Shown: piece by piece, positions 1-7,575 of the stretch | How positions within the stretch are numbered: position 1 is the first letter of the stretch | Layout: every line of letters starts with the position of its first letter | From: a bacterium | GTDB taxonomy: Bacteria > Patescibacteriota > Microgenomatia > UBA1406 > GWC2-37-13 | Assembly: GCA_021789995.1 (NCBI GenBank) | Contig: JAJYIQ010000003.1 | Location: forward strand, 71,767-104,759 | Direction of reading: 5' to 3' | DNA length: 32,993 nucleotides | Translations under genes and position numbers: made by a program | The notes under the pieces: model-generated | Seen by the model: only the letters and a program-made list of their open reading frames with translations | The model's database searches: none | Told to the model about the DNA's origin: nothing

Positions 1-519
1 ATCTATACAAAGACCGGCGACGGGGGAATAACTTCGCTTTTTGGCGGCATACGCGTCCTTAAATCCGATTTGCAGATTGAGGCTTACGGCTCGGTCGATG
101 AACTGTCTAGCTATTTGGGGTTAATTATAGCCAAAATCAACTGTACCGATGACAAGCGTTTACTGACGGAAATTCAAACCGATCTTTACCAAATTATGGC
201 GGTTTTGGCAGGAAAAAACGACGGTCTTTCCGTTCTAAAAAACCGGACAAAGCAATTTGAACAAAAGATTGATGAATTGACATTAAGACTTCCTAAACTA
301 AACCGTTTTATTTTACCTCAAGGGAGCGAAATAAGTACTTTTTTTCACATTGCCCGCACCATCTGCCGCCGGGCAGAAAGAGAAGCCGTCCGCTATTTCG
401 AAGAAATGAAAATTGAGAACCGGAAACCGGAGATCACCCAATACCTTAATCGCCTGTCCGACCTCCTTTTTATGATGGCCCGCGGCTACAACTCGGAAAA
501 AGAAGTTGCAGCTAAGTAG
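1..519 (+). CDS. pduO: PduO-type ATP:cob(I)alamin adenosyltransferase, 5' end cut by window edge
   Basis: The reading frame is open from base 1 and encodes 172 residues. It transfers the adenosyl group of ATP to cob(I)alamin to make coenzyme B12. The first residues visible, IYTKTGDGGITSLFGG, are the hallmark N-terminus of the PduO/ATR family (ATP-binding TKTGD loop), and AYGSVDELSSYLG follows as expected. Near residues 118-128 comes the conserved ARTICRRAERE helix, which contains the ATP- and B12-contacting Arg and Glu residues. Family members usually begin one to three residues before this point, so only the start codon and perhaps one or two codons are missing. A TTG at 70 would cut off the ATP loop and is not the start. 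It is convergent with the VOC gene. No other B12 gene is visible here; the cofactor may serve a B12-dependent enzyme elsewhere, for example a class II ribonucleotide reductase (inference). Confidence 0.93.
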   Translation: MYTKTGDGGITSLFGGIRVLKSDLQIEAYGSVDELSSYLGLIIAKINCTDDKRLLTEIQTDLYQIMAVLAGKNDGLSVLKNRTKQFEQKIDELTLRLPKLNRFILPQGSEISTFFHIARTICRRAEREAVRYFEEMKIENRKPEITQYLNRLSDLLFMMARGYNSEKEVAAK

Positions 520-568
520 CGGTTGGAGCTTTAACACGTTGATCATCTTGACTGCTGTCTGTGGGGTT

Positions 569-973
569 TTACTTCTTTGGCTTAATATACAGAATTTCAA
601 ATAAGATATGATCAGGAGATTCAAACATCACTTGATAATAACAAGAAACGGTATTGCAAAATTCCGGTCGGTGTTTTGGAGTACCAAAAAGCGGTTTGAT
701 TTTTTGTTTGGTAAGATATGCCGTTGTTTTATCCACGTCTTCTATTTTTTCGACGCCGATGGCGATGTGATTGACGCCGAAATTGTCGTAATCGCTCTTA
801 TGGTTTTTCAGGCTTTTTTCAAACCATAATTCTCCGTTTGTGCCGCTCTTATAACCAGCATGATTTTTCCCTTGAATAATGATTTTCCACCCTAAAAAAG
901 CCATGAGCTTCTTATAAAAATTGAGGTTGATCGGATTGATATTGACTTGAAGATGGTTAAGATACGATTTCAT
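569..973 (-). CDS. VOC (glyoxalase/bleomycin-resistance fold) protein
   Basis: This 134-residue protein has the paired beta-alpha-beta-beta-beta layout of the vicinal oxygen chelate superfamily. Likely metal ligands are His7 in LNHLQVNI, His69 in VNHIAIGV and Glu126 in ILFEILYI; the fourth ligand, probably a Glu near residues 48-52, is less clear. The sequence ESPDHILFEILY is typical of small stand-alone VOC proteins. The family includes glyoxalase I, dioxygenases and antibiotic-binding proteins, and the substrate cannot be told from sequence. The start codon is only 14 bases from the divergent start at 988, so the two genes share one AT-rich promoter region. A CATAAT hexamer (985-990, minus strand) ends 11 bases before the ATG. 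Confidence 0.85.
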   Translation of the reverse strand: MKSYLNHLQVNINPINLNFYKKLMAFLGWKIIIQGKNHAGYKSGTNGELWFEKSLKNHKSDYDNFGVNHIAIGVEKIEDVDKTTAYLTKQKIKPLFGTPKHRPEFCNTVSCYYQVMFESPDHILFEILYIKPKK

Positions 974-975
974 AG

Positions 976-981
976 TATAAT
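976..981 (+). promoter_or_regulatory. -10 box of the gene at 988, leaderless spacing
   Basis: TATAAT is followed by six bases and then ATG at 988. No purine-rich ribosome binding site fits between. No good -35 hexamer is visible at 16-18 bases. The divergent VOC gene starts at 973, so both promoters sit in the same 14-base gap and the first codons. Confidence 0.6.
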
Positions 982-987
982 AAAATT

Positions 988-1386
988 ATGGCTAATAAAA
1001 ATTATACTATTATTGATCACTTTATTGGTAAATCGGCAAAAGAAGGGGAGCCGATTCTTTCCTCGGCGGAAAAACCGTTTTTGCAGGAGGTGGTTGAACA
1101 CCAAGCGGAGGAAGAAGTCCGGCCATATATTTCCCCCCGGGCGGAGACAATCGAACTGCCGCCGGATGTCAAAAAACTGGGTGTTCAACCAACGACAAAC
1201 ACTCAATTTTCCACTTATCAAACCGTCAAGCTGCCGATTTCCGACGATAAGATCATGGCGGGATTACACGCTCCAATTACTTCATCACTTCGCTGGTTGG
1301 CCACATTAGCAACATATATCCTGCAACATGCCCATCTGGGGTTAAAAGTCATTCATGGAAAGGTTGTAAGAGTGATCAGGCAGTAA
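988..1386 (+). CDS. conserved-looking hypothetical protein, 132 aa
   Basis: I do not recognise a family. The protein is soluble for most of its length: residues 1-80 are charged and Pro-rich, with the stretch AEKPFLQEVVEHQAEEEVRPYI, and residues 95-125 form an amphipathic to hydrophobic segment (SLRWLATLATYILQ) that could lie on or in the membrane. No signal peptide or catalytic motif is seen. It is divergent from the VOC gene and its 3' end overlaps the convergent thioredoxin gene by 11 bases. The ATG is chosen because a TATAAT box lies six bases upstream and nothing else in frame fits. Confidence 0.65.
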   Translation: MANKNYTIIDHFIGKSAKEGEPILSSAEKPFLQEVVEHQAEEEVRPYISPRAETIELPPDVKKLGVQPTTNTQFSTYQTVKLPISDDKIMAGLHAPITSSLRWLATLATYILQHAHLGLKVIHGKVVRVIRQ

Positions 1387-1696
1387 CCTTATTTAATTCG
1401 GCCAGGAAGCCTTCTTTACCCATCGCGCCGACAAACTGGTTGATGGCCTTACCATCTTTAAATACAAGAAATGTCGGAATGGAAAAAACCGAATAAAGAG
1501 ATGCTAGATCGGGGTTCTGGTCGACATCGACCTTGACGAATTTAATATCCTTCATTTCACCGGATAACTCTTCCAAAATTGGCGACGTCATTTTGCACGG
1601 CCCGCACCACTCGGCGTAAAAATCGACAAAAACAACCCCTTTTTGTTCCAAAACTTCTTTTTGAAAGCTGTCTTTATCGATGTGGGCAACTGCCAT
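1376..1696 (-). CDS. trxA: thioredoxin
   Basis: This is a 106-residue thioredoxin of standard length. The active site W30-C31-G32-P33-C34 follows the strand VVFVDFYAEW, and the cis-proline lies in FSIPTFLVF near residue 74. It reduces disulfides in cytoplasmic proteins using electrons from a thioredoxin reductase, which is not in this window. The ATG at 1696 gives the normal N-terminus. It is divergent from the acyltransferase gene with only 26 bases between start codons. The Cys-rich surface proteins encoded nearby would be exported, so a direct link to them is not implied. Confidence 0.97.
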   Translation of the reverse strand: MAVAHIDKDSFQKEVLEQKGVVFVDFYAEWCGPCKMTSPILEELSGEMKDIKFVKVDVDQNPDLASLYSVFSIPTFLVFKDGKAINQFVGAMGKEGFLAELNKVTA

Positions 1697-1706
1697 AGAG
1701 TAATAT

Positions 1707-1716
1707 ATTATATAAT
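1707..1716. promoter_or_regulatory. overlapping divergent -10 boxes of trxA and the acyltransferase
   Basis: On the plus strand TATAAT (1711-1716) ends six bases before the ATG at 1723. On the minus strand TATAAT (1712 to 1707) ends ten bases before the trxA ATG at 1696. The two boxes overlap by two bases, so polymerase probably cannot occupy both at once. The -35 hexamers are weak on both sides. Confidence 0.55.
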
Positions 1717-1722
1717 TTTTCC

Positions 1723-2739
1723 ATGGATAACAAGCGGTATTTTGAGATCGATGCCCTGCGTGGACTGGCGATTTTAGCGATGATCTTGATCCACACCAAC
1801 GCCTATTTTCTAAACAATAAAATCGCCGATTGGCTGTGGGATTTTAATGAATGGGCGGTGCCGGTTTTTATCTTTTGCTCGGCCTATATTTATTTCAAAA
1901 AACCGCCGCCGTTAAAAAATCTTGGCGATTTTTTTTCCTATATTAAAAAAAGGTTCTTGCGGCTGCTCCGGCCGTATTATTTATTTGCCTTAATCTATTT
2001 ACTGATCAGCCTGACCAAAGACCGGACAAATCTGGCGCCGTCTTTTATCATTCCAACATTGACGATTAACGGTGGAACGCTTGACATCAACTGGCTGGTG
2101 TTGCTTTTTCTGGTCTTCGCCTTTTTGATGCCGATAATCTACTATTTAGCCGCTAAAAAAAAGGTTTGGTTTTACGGGTTTTTCTCACTGTCGCTTCTTA
2201 GTTCAATTGTTTTCATTTTCTATAAATTTCCGGCCAATTACCGGCTAATCATGTGGCTGCCGTGGAGCCTGATAATCTTCTTCAGCTGGCTGTTGGTCAA
2301 AAACGAAAACAGCAATCGGTTTTTGATTGGGGGAGCGGCGGTTTCTTTAATAATGCTTTTTATTGTCCGGCAGATAAAAATTGCCCTTCACCAATCGTTA
2401 ATTCAGTATCAAAACAAATATCCGCCCAACTTTTACCATTTGATTTACGGCGTGTCGTTTATTTTCATTCTTTTTTTTCTGGCCAAAAAAGGGCTATTCA
2501 ATTTTCAGCCGGGAAAAATGCTGCTAACTTTTTTAAGCCGCTATTCCTTTCCGATTTATTTTATCCATTACCTGATAATCTATATTCTGACGGTTATCTG
2601 GCAATGGCGGTTTAACGGTTGGGTCGATTTTTTTCTCTGGGTATTTGTCAGTTCGTTAATAACTCAGGTGGTCGTTAACGCTTCTCAACGTTATATAATG
2701 GCCCGACGATTTGAATATTGGCCGGTGCGCGCAAGTTAA
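1723..2739 (+). CDS. acyltransferase family 3 membrane protein
   Basis: The 338-residue protein begins RYFEIDALRGLAILAMILIH, the signature of acyltransferase_3 (OafA/WecH-like) enzymes, with the conserved Arg of the DALRG motif and the catalytic-region His of MILIH. About ten hydrophobic helices fill the rest. A basic loop KKRFLRLLRPYYLF follows helix 2, and FPIYFIHYLIIY is the usual late helix with a His. Such enzymes O- or N-acylate sugars or peptidoglycan at the membrane. The acceptor is unknown. The last 65 bases overlap the convergent SpoIID-like gene. Confidence 0.85.
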   Translation: MDNKRYFEIDALRGLAILAMILIHTNAYFLNNKIADWLWDFNEWAVPVFIFCSAYIYFKKPPPLKNLGDFFSYIKKRFLRLLRPYYLFALIYLLISLTKDRTNLAPSFIIPTLTINGGTLDINWLVLLFLVFAFLMPIIYYLAAKKKVWFYGFFSLSLLSSIVFIFYKFPANYRLIMWLPWSLIIFFSWLLVKNENSNRFLIGGAAVSLIMLFIVRQIKIALHQSLIQYQNKYPPNFYHLIYGVSFIFILFFLAKKGLFNFQPGKMLLTFLSRYSFPIYFIHYLIIYILTVIWQWRFNGWVDFFLWVFVSSLITQVVVNASQRYIMARRFEYWPVRAS

Positions 2740-4357
2740 ACCAGTTTTTAAATTCGCTTCCGTCAAAACTGGCCGATCCGCCGTCACCGCTCACGTTAAC
2801 ATTGGTTACCTTACCGTACCCGAAATCGGCGTTGACCACAATGTTGTCAATATGGTTATATGGGGTAATGTGCCGGTTTTGTAGTTCCTGCTTAACCCGG
2901 TCAACACCCCAAATATCCACTCCGGCTGGGGGAGAGTCGATCTGATAGAGGTGTTCTGTTGTTGATGAATCGCTTCTGGCCAGTAAAATCACATTGACGA
3001 TATCGGCAACTTCTTCTGGTTTTAGCCAGGCGGTTTTATTGTATTGGGCTCGCGATCCCCAATCGCAATAAAACCAAGGGGAACCCTTGTCGTAAGCCTT
3101 GCTTTGCAAGTCGGAAAAACTGCCAACACTGCCGTCAAAATCATTCCCATGCTTTGTCCATGAAGTGCCCGACCAGCCAACATCACTTGAGCTGAAAATA
3201 TAGCCACCATGGGTGGAGGAGAACCATGCCTTGATCGGATTACCGCCTTGAACCATTACTTTACCCTGCGTGGCGTCAACGGCCGCATCCCAATTTCCTC
3301 CTTTATCTTGCGGTTGAAAAACTTGACACTGTTCTGATGAGCATATCGAACCAGTCCCTTTATTAGTGTAGGCTAAAGCGTAAGAACGAGCCGCAATCGC
3401 TTGTGCTTTCAATGCCTCCATCCCGCCACTGCTTCCCCAATCATCCGGGACTTCATAAATCCTTTTGACATAATCCTCCAGACTAAAACTTCCGTATCCA
3501 TCGACATTAATATGAATACTGTTGTCGAAGTTTTGATAACTATCAAAATTATAATAAGCGCGCAAGATTTGGTCGTAGCTTTGACCGGCCTTGGCCCGGC
3601 CATAAGCGCCCCACTGATTCATACCAACACGGTTGGGGACGCCATAGGTAAAAAAACCAAACTTTGGACCGAAACCGGGATCACGACCGTTAGTCAAATC
3701 GCTGTCGCAGCGGCCCATGGAAGCGGCCGAGCGGGAAATATTCAGACTGGCCAGTTTTTGGGCTATTAATTGTTGCTGGCGGGCAGACAACTCGGCAATT
3801 TTTTGTTTTGTTTCCTCGATTTGCCCGGCCAGCAATTGCGATTGTTTATTTACCTCCTCTTTCAAAACGGCCAGTCTGGTTTTTTCGTCTTCGAGGTTTT
3901 TAATATAAAGCACGACTTTAATAATGGTTTTTTTATCCTCATCAACGGCGGTTTTCTGGTAAAAAAATCGGTTGAGCGATTCGGACAAATTGTCGGAAAT
4001 CAAAAAATCGACGACTGATAAAGACGAACCGGTAATATTTTTGTAATACGATTTTACCCGGGCATTAAGAAGCTGTTTTTGATACATAAGTGCTTCTTCA
4101 CCTTTTTGTATATTCTGGCCCAATATGATTATTTTTGCTTTAATATCGTCAAGTTGCTGTAACATATTTTGATAACTGGTGGTTTTATTTTTTAGATCAT
4201 TGTTGAGGTTATTGATGTCTGCCCCTAATTGATCGATGGCTGATTGACACGATTGGCTCTGGTTGGGATTACTACAATCCTGAGCTTTAACTAAGGTGTT
4301 TTTTATTAATACCATAAAAACTACTGCCAATATGATCAATGCCAAAATTTTCTTCAT
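2675..4357 (-). CDS. exported SpoIID/LytB-domain protein with N-terminal coiled coil
   Basis: With the start at 4357 the protein has 560 residues. Residues 3-24 form a signal peptide or anchor (ILALIILAVVFMVLIKN). Residues 33-205 are heptad-rich coiled coil like the stalk of PcsB/EnvC-type hydrolases. Residues 225-520 are a SpoIID domain: VGMNQWGAYGRA (244-255), SLEDYVKRIYEVPDDW (292-307, containing the Glu that matches the catalytic Glu of SpoIID) and ALKAQAIAARSYAL (315-328). SpoIID is a lytic transglycosylase acting on glycan strands, so a role in wall remodelling, perhaps for pilus passage or division, is inferred. An upstream in-frame ATG (4486) would add 43 unlikely residues; 4357 lies six bases after a TATAAT box and begins the signal peptide. 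Confidence 0.88.
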   Translation of the reverse strand: MKKILALIILAVVFMVLIKNTLVKAQDCSNPNQSQSCQSAIDQLGADINNLNNDLKNKTTSYQNMLQQLDDIKAKIIILGQNIQKGEEALMYQKQLLNARVKSYYKNITGSSLSVVDFLISDNLSESLNRFFYQKTAVDEDKKTIIKVVLYIKNLEDEKTRLAVLKEEVNKQSQLLAGQIEETKQKIAELSARQQQLIAQKLASLNISRSAASMGRCDSDLTNGRDPGFGPKFGFFTYGVPNRVGMNQWGAYGRAKAGQSYDQILRAYYNFDSYQNFDNSIHINVDGYGSFSLEDYVKRIYEVPDDWGSSGGMEALKAQAIAARSYALAYTNKGTGSICSSEQCQVFQPQDKGGNWDAAVDATQGKVMVQGGNPIKAWFSSTHGGYIFSSSDVGWSGTSWTKHGNDFDGSVGSFSDLQSKAYDKGSPWFYCDWGSRAQYNKTAWLKPEEVADIVNVILLARSDSSTTEHLYQIDSPPAGVDIWGVDRVKQELQNRHITPYNHIDNIVVNADFGYGKVTNVNVSGDGGSASFDGSEFKNWFNLRAPANIQIVGPLYNVEKR

Positions 4358-4363
4358 ATGGTA

Positions 4364-4385
4364 ATTATAGCCAAAATGATATACT
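4364..4385. promoter_or_regulatory. divergent -10 boxes for the SpoIID-like and pilin genes
   Basis: Minus strand: TATAAT (4369 to 4364) ends six bases before the ATG at 4357. Plus strand: TATACT (4380-4385) ends six bases before the GTG at 4392. Neither has a Shine-Dalgarno sequence. The start codons lie only 34 bases apart. Confidence 0.6.
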
Positions 4386-4391
4386 GAAATT

Positions 4392-4976
4392 GTGAGAAAA
4401 CTTTTTTTGTTTTTTTCCCTGCTGTCTGCTTTTATGATTATACGAAACGGTTTCAAACCGTTTCCCACAATTACACTCGCCGACACACAAACACCTGCTC
4501 CCCGCCATGCCGCCTGCGATTTGTGCGGTTATTGCCCGCCCAATCCGGCACCTTCCAGTTGGGGTGATTGCGTCAATTGTCTTTATGGTTTACCTAAAAA
4601 TACCTCGCCTGATGCGGGGGTGACGTTAAACATCGATGATAATACTAATTTGCCCCCGGAACCGACTCCGGGTAAACAATACACAATGTTGGGGTGTATT
4701 GGTGGTTTTGGCGGATTCGCACAATCAGGCGGGCAGGCGAGTGTCATCCAGGTGGTTTTGAATATTATTTTTTCGATTGTCGGCGGCGTCGCTTTATTGT
4801 CGCTTATCTATGGCGCCTTTGTCATCATGACCTCCCAAAGCAATCCGGAACGGTTAAACTACGGCAAACGAATAGTTTATGGAGCAATCATTGGCACTAT
4901 TTTTACGGCTTTTTCCGTGTTTCTAATCAACTTCCTCGCGACCGGAATATTGAAAATACCCGGCTTTGGACAATGA
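4392..4976 (+). CDS. TrbC/VirB2-like pilin of the type IV secretion system
   Basis: The 194-residue protein starts at GTG. An N-terminal hydrophobic segment (LFLFFSLLSAFMII) serves as signal peptide. A Pro/Cys-rich extracytoplasmic part with CDLCGYCPPN and further Cys residues follows. The last 80 residues hold two membrane helices (VVLNIIFSIVGGVALLSLIYGAFVIM and YGAIIGTIFTAFSVFLINFLATGIL) joined by a short charged loop SNPERLNYGKR, the layout of VirB2/TrbC pilins. It is unlinked to the other secretion genes here (15870-19192 and 21225-23588) but probably belongs to the same apparatus. A 21-base near-perfect palindrome (4444-4464) lies inside the region between signal peptide and mature part. 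Confidence 0.75.
   Translation: MRKLFLFFSLLSAFMIIRNGFKPFPTITLADTQTPAPRHAACDLCGYCPPNPAPSSWGDCVNCLYGLPKNTSPDAGVTLNIDDNTNLPPEPTPGKQYTMLGCIGGFGGFAQSGGQASVIQVVLNIIFSIVGGVALLSLIYGAFVIMTSQSNPERLNYGKRIVYGAIIGTIFTAFSVFLINFLATGILKIPGFGQ
4444..4464. repeat. 21-bp palindrome inside the pilin signal region
   Basis: GAAACGGTTT, one central C, then AAACCGTTTC: two perfect 10-base inverted arms. It encodes part of RNGFKPF just after the hydrophobic core of the signal peptide. The element resembles a mobile palindromic unit that has been accommodated in frame. Confidence 0.6.
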
Positions 4977-4987
4977 CTTAAGCGTGA

Positions 4988-5308
4988 TTAAACTCTTCTT
5001 CTAAGAAAGACTCCGCCTGTTAAGGCAGAAATAAGTATTGGGATAAGTAGTGTGGGAGAGCCGGTTGCCGGGATGGTAGAATATGAATGATAGGTTGGGT
5101 TGGTGGGGGCAGCTGCCTGACCGGCCGCCGATACTGTTGGTGTCGGTTTTTGAGCGGGGGTAATAGTTGGTTTCGGTGTGGTGGTGGGACCGCTGCTTAG
5201 AAATGGTATTCTGCTTCTTAAATTGAGTCTGCCGGTAATAAACGCAAGAAAAACAATAACAACAACAAGGCCCAGAATGAAAGAAACCGTCCGGTTCAGA
5301 TTATCCAT
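4988..5308 (-). CDS. small surface protein with N-terminal anchor and LPxTG-like C-terminal sorting signal
   Basis: The 106-residue form starting at 5308 has a membrane helix at residues 7-24 (VSFILGLVVVIVFLAFI), a Thr/Pro-rich linker, and at the C-terminus the motif IPATG, then a hydrophobic stretch and a final basic RRR. This order (xPxTG, hydrophobic, positive tail) is that of sortase substrates. No sortase gene is in the window. The earlier in-frame ATG (5350) would add 14 residues and place a second helix badly; the 5308 start lies nine bases after a TATAAT and is preferred. It is convergent with the pilin gene, 11 bases away. Confidence 0.7.
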   Translation of the reverse strand: MDNLNRTVSFILGLVVVIVFLAFITGRLNLRSRIPFLSSGPTTTPKPTITPAQKPTPTVSAAGQAAAPTNPTYHSYSTIPATGSPTLLIPILISALTGGVFLRRRV

Positions 5309-5331
5309 ATAGTAAATATTATAACACACGT

Positions 5332-5360
5332 TTGACAGAAAACAAGCCAAATGCTACTAT
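5332..5360 (+). promoter_or_regulatory. sigma70-type promoter of the gene at 5367, leaderless
   Basis: TTGACA (5332-5337), 17 bases, TACTAT (5355-5360), then six bases to the ATG at 5367. The perfect -35 makes this one of the clearest promoters in the window. The transcription start is expected at or next to the start codon. Confidence 0.75.
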
Positions 5361-5366
5361 GTATTT

Positions 5367-5912
5367 ATGGATAATCCTCAGGTGCTTTATTCGTGGAAGG
5401 CACCCCTTCGGCCGTATAAAAAGCGTTCATCGATGATATTGCGTTTTTATTTGGCCGTCGCCCTGCTTTTGTCGTTGATTGTTTTCTTTTTCGGCGACAA
5501 AATCCTTCTTGTCCCTATTTGGTCATTATTGTTTTTGTTTTATACGCTGACCATTACGCCGCCGCCGGATGTGGAGAATAAAATCACCATGTTTGGGATT
5601 GATGCTGCCGGCGTCACTGTCCGTTGGGAAGTGCTTTCCTACTTTTATTTCGGCAATCGTTTTGGTTTTGACACGGTTACCGTTGTCAGCCATGCCCCAT
5701 ATTTTTATCACCTTTATCTGGTTTTTCCCGATGAGCGGGTTAAAAAAGAAGTGGGCCAGTTTTTAGCGGATCATTTGGTTTTTCAGGAAAAGCCGCAAAA
5801 AACAGTTACCGACCGGTTGTCGGACTGGCTGTCCCAGCTTGTTCCGGAAGATGAGTCTTCCATACCGCCGTCGGCATCTCCTTTACCCCAAACTGCCGTC
5901 CCCAATAAATAA
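5367..5912 (+). CDS. hypothetical membrane protein with two helices, 181 aa
   Basis: I do not recognise the family. The N-terminus (YSWKAPLRPYKKRSS) is cytoplasmic and basic. Two helices follow at about residues 25-43 (ILRFYLAVALLLSLIVFFFG) and 46-63 (LLVPIWSLLFLFYTLTI). The remaining 115 residues form a soluble domain starting with PPDVENKITMFGID and ending in a Pro/Ser-rich tail. The layout resembles small two-helix membrane proteins of unknown function in which a domain of predicted beta strands follows a helical hairpin. Its 3' end overlaps the convergent PIN-protein gene by 107 bases. Confidence 0.65.
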   Translation: MDNPQVLYSWKAPLRPYKKRSSMILRFYLAVALLLSLIVFFFGDKILLVPIWSLLFLFYTLTITPPPDVENKITMFGIDAAGVTVRWEVLSYFYFGNRFGFDTVTVVSHAPYFYHLYLVFPDERVKKEVGQFLADHLVFQEKPQKTVTDRLSDWLSQLVPEDESSIPPSASPLPQTAVPNK

Positions 5913-6456
5913 CTCCCTCGTCGCTTGTGACCAGATAACCGTTTTGTTCTTTAGCCAAAACAATCAGGTCGAGATCGGTAACGCTGTCTAAAAATTTTGT
6001 CCGGGTGGCATTACGGTAACGGTCACGAAAGGTTTTAATGACTGTACCGATTTTTATTTCAAACTCTTTTTTGGATAAATTACCAGCGCCCTGCATTATC
6101 TGGCCGGCGTTTTTGATTTCATCTTCGCCGATAGCCAGTCCGCGATAACTTCGCTGACGAATATCATCAATCAAATGGTAAAAAACCGTTGCCGAAAAAC
6201 CAATTTTGCTAATATCGGGGGATTTAATTGTGATCGCCGATAAAAAATCGTTGATAAACGGCTGTTTTTTGTCTTCAAAAAAACTCAAAAACTCATCAAT
6301 GGCCCGCGGTGGCATCATAAATTGTGCCTGGTTTTCTTTTTTTAACACACCGGCTTTTTGAGTAATGTTTTTTACCACCTCTTCGGTTTTTTGACCAAAT
6401 CCAAGACCGGCCTCCATATTGAAAAAAAGGTTGGTGTCTAAAATGTAAGTTTCCAT
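5806..6456 (-). CDS. PIN-domain protein of the COG1458 / RNA ligase partner type
   Basis: The 216-residue protein starts YILDTNLFFN, where the Asp begins the PIN active site. It continues FGQKTEEVVKN, then MMPPRAIDEFLSFF with a second acidic pair, and later VTDLDLIVLAKEQNGYLVTSDEGV, which supplies the remaining acidic residues of a PIN nuclease. The order of the segments (MPP..EF, then IRQRSYRGLAIGEDEI) matches UPF0278/COG1458, known in some bacteria as the RNA ligase partner protein. No RNA ligase gene is visible here. The gene has its own -10 box six bases before its ATG, although it follows dnaN by only 21 bases. Its C-terminal tail overlaps the convergent gene. Confidence 0.72.
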   Translation of the reverse strand: METYILDTNLFFNMEAGLGFGQKTEEVVKNITQKAGVLKKENQAQFMMPPRAIDEFLSFFEDKKQPFINDFLSAITIKSPDISKIGFSATVFYHLIDDIRQRSYRGLAIGEDEIKNAGQIMQGAGNLSKKEFEIKIGTVIKTFRDRYRNATRTKFLDSVTDLDLIVLAKEQNGYLVTSDEGVIYWGRQFGVKEMPTAVWKTHLPEQAGTASPTTGR

Positions 6457-6462
6457 ACGATT

Positions 6463-6468
6463 ATTATA
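6463..6468 (-). promoter_or_regulatory. -10 box of the PIN-protein gene, leaderless spacing
   Basis: TATAAT on the minus strand ends six bases before the ATG at 6456 and lies between the dnaN stop and this start. No convincing -35 is seen; the spacing would place it inside the dnaN 3' end. Confidence 0.5.
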
Positions 6469-6477
6469 ACAGTTTGT

Positions 6478-7575
6478 TTATTCCTGTATTCTCACCGGCA
6501 TTATGATGTGGAGAAAATTGGGGTTTTTATCGGATTTAAAAACCGCCGGCGAGTCGGCCCGCAGCAATTCAATGGTGATTTTTTTTGCTTCAACGTTGTT
6601 TAACAGGTCTATTATGAACCGATGATTAAAGGCGATTTTTTGTTCCTCGCCGTCAACTGTCGCCTCCTGGACGGTGACATTTTCTCTACTCTGGTCGGTT
6701 TTCGGTCTCATTTCGATACCGTCCTTGGTGGTTTTTAAAATAATAATGTTGGAAAACTCCCGGGCAAAAATTGAAACCAGTTTAACGTTTCTTAAAAACT
6801 CGTCCTTGTCGAGAACAACGGTGGTTTTTCGGCTGGTTGGAATCACTTTTTCAAACGGCGGGTAATCGCCTTCGATAAGCCGGGTATATAGGTCGTGTTC
6901 ACCAATGCGCAGGTTGACTGTTTTCTCCTGGGGTGAATAGCCGAATTTAATCGTTTTTTCACCCTTGACCAAACGGACAACTTCATCCAAAAAACCAGAC
7001 GGCAAAATCATCGGAGGAAAGTCGGCGATTTTTTTCAGCCGAAGAAGGGAAAGACGAAAACCGTCGGTAGCGACAATCGAGGTGTCCTGATCGGTTGTCA
7101 GAAAATTAACGCCCGACAGGGCGGGCCGGGTTTCGTCGGTCGAGGCGGCAAACAAAACCAACGGCAGATTTTTCAAAAAAAATTCCGCCTCTATTTCCTG
7201 TGGTTTTTCTTCGGTTTTTGGCGGTGTGGGAAATTCCTCGGCGCTCATCACCAGAAATTCACCCTTGGTCTTTCCCTGGGAAATGACTATCTGTTTCTCT
7301 TTTACTTCAAGGTTGATTTTACCCGGCTCCAAAAGAGCCAAAAACTCCCCGGTTCTTTTTGGGTCAATAATAATGACAAATGAAGATTGGTTATCTGTCT
7401 TCATTGTTGTATGATAATAAGAATTCAGGTTGGTAGAATAAAAATGGATCAGCCCTTTTTCGGCTTTGATAAAAATTCCCTGAAGGGCTACTAAGGAAGA
7501 AATTTTTGCCGAAGTAAAATGGGAAGCGAAATTAAGCTTCTCTAAAAACGGTTCTTTTAGAATAGATGTTTTCAT
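6478..7575 (-). CDS. dnaN: DNA polymerase III sliding clamp, beta subunit
   Basis: The 365-residue protein has the length and three-domain plan of bacterial beta clamps. Recognisable parts are LPLVLFAASTDETRPALSGVNF (start of domain 2), IVATDGFRLSLLRL (the conserved TDGHRL-type motif), the YPPFEKVIP segment, and the C-terminal FLHIIMPVRI ending (family: YVVMPMRL). It encircles DNA and tethers the polymerase. It lies directly downstream of dnaA in the same direction, the usual arrangement at an origin. Its upstream gap contains DnaA-box-like sequences (7594-7610, 7667-7675). Confidence 0.96.
   Translation of the reverse strand: MKTSILKEPFLEKLNFASHFTSAKISSLVALQGIFIKAEKGLIHFYSTNLNSYYHTTMKTDNQSSFVIIIDPKRTGEFLALLEPGKINLEVKEKQIVISQGKTKGEFLVMSAEEFPTPPKTEEKPQEIEAEFFLKNLPLVLFAASTDETRPALSGVNFLTTDQDTSIVATDGFRLSLLRLKKIADFPPMILPSGFLDEVVRLVKGEKTIKFGYSPQEKTVNLRIGEHDLYTRLIEGDYPPFEKVIPTSRKTTVVLDKDEFLRNVKLVSIFAREFSNIIILKTTKDGIEMRPKTDQSRENVTVQEATVDGEEQKIAFNHRFIIDLLNNVEAKKITIELLRADSPAVFKSDKNPNFLHIIMPVRIQE

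Noticed and set aside
4358-4486. 43-codon N-terminal extension of the SpoIID-like protein
   Set aside because: It overlaps the divergent pilin gene and its promoter, and would bury the signal peptide.
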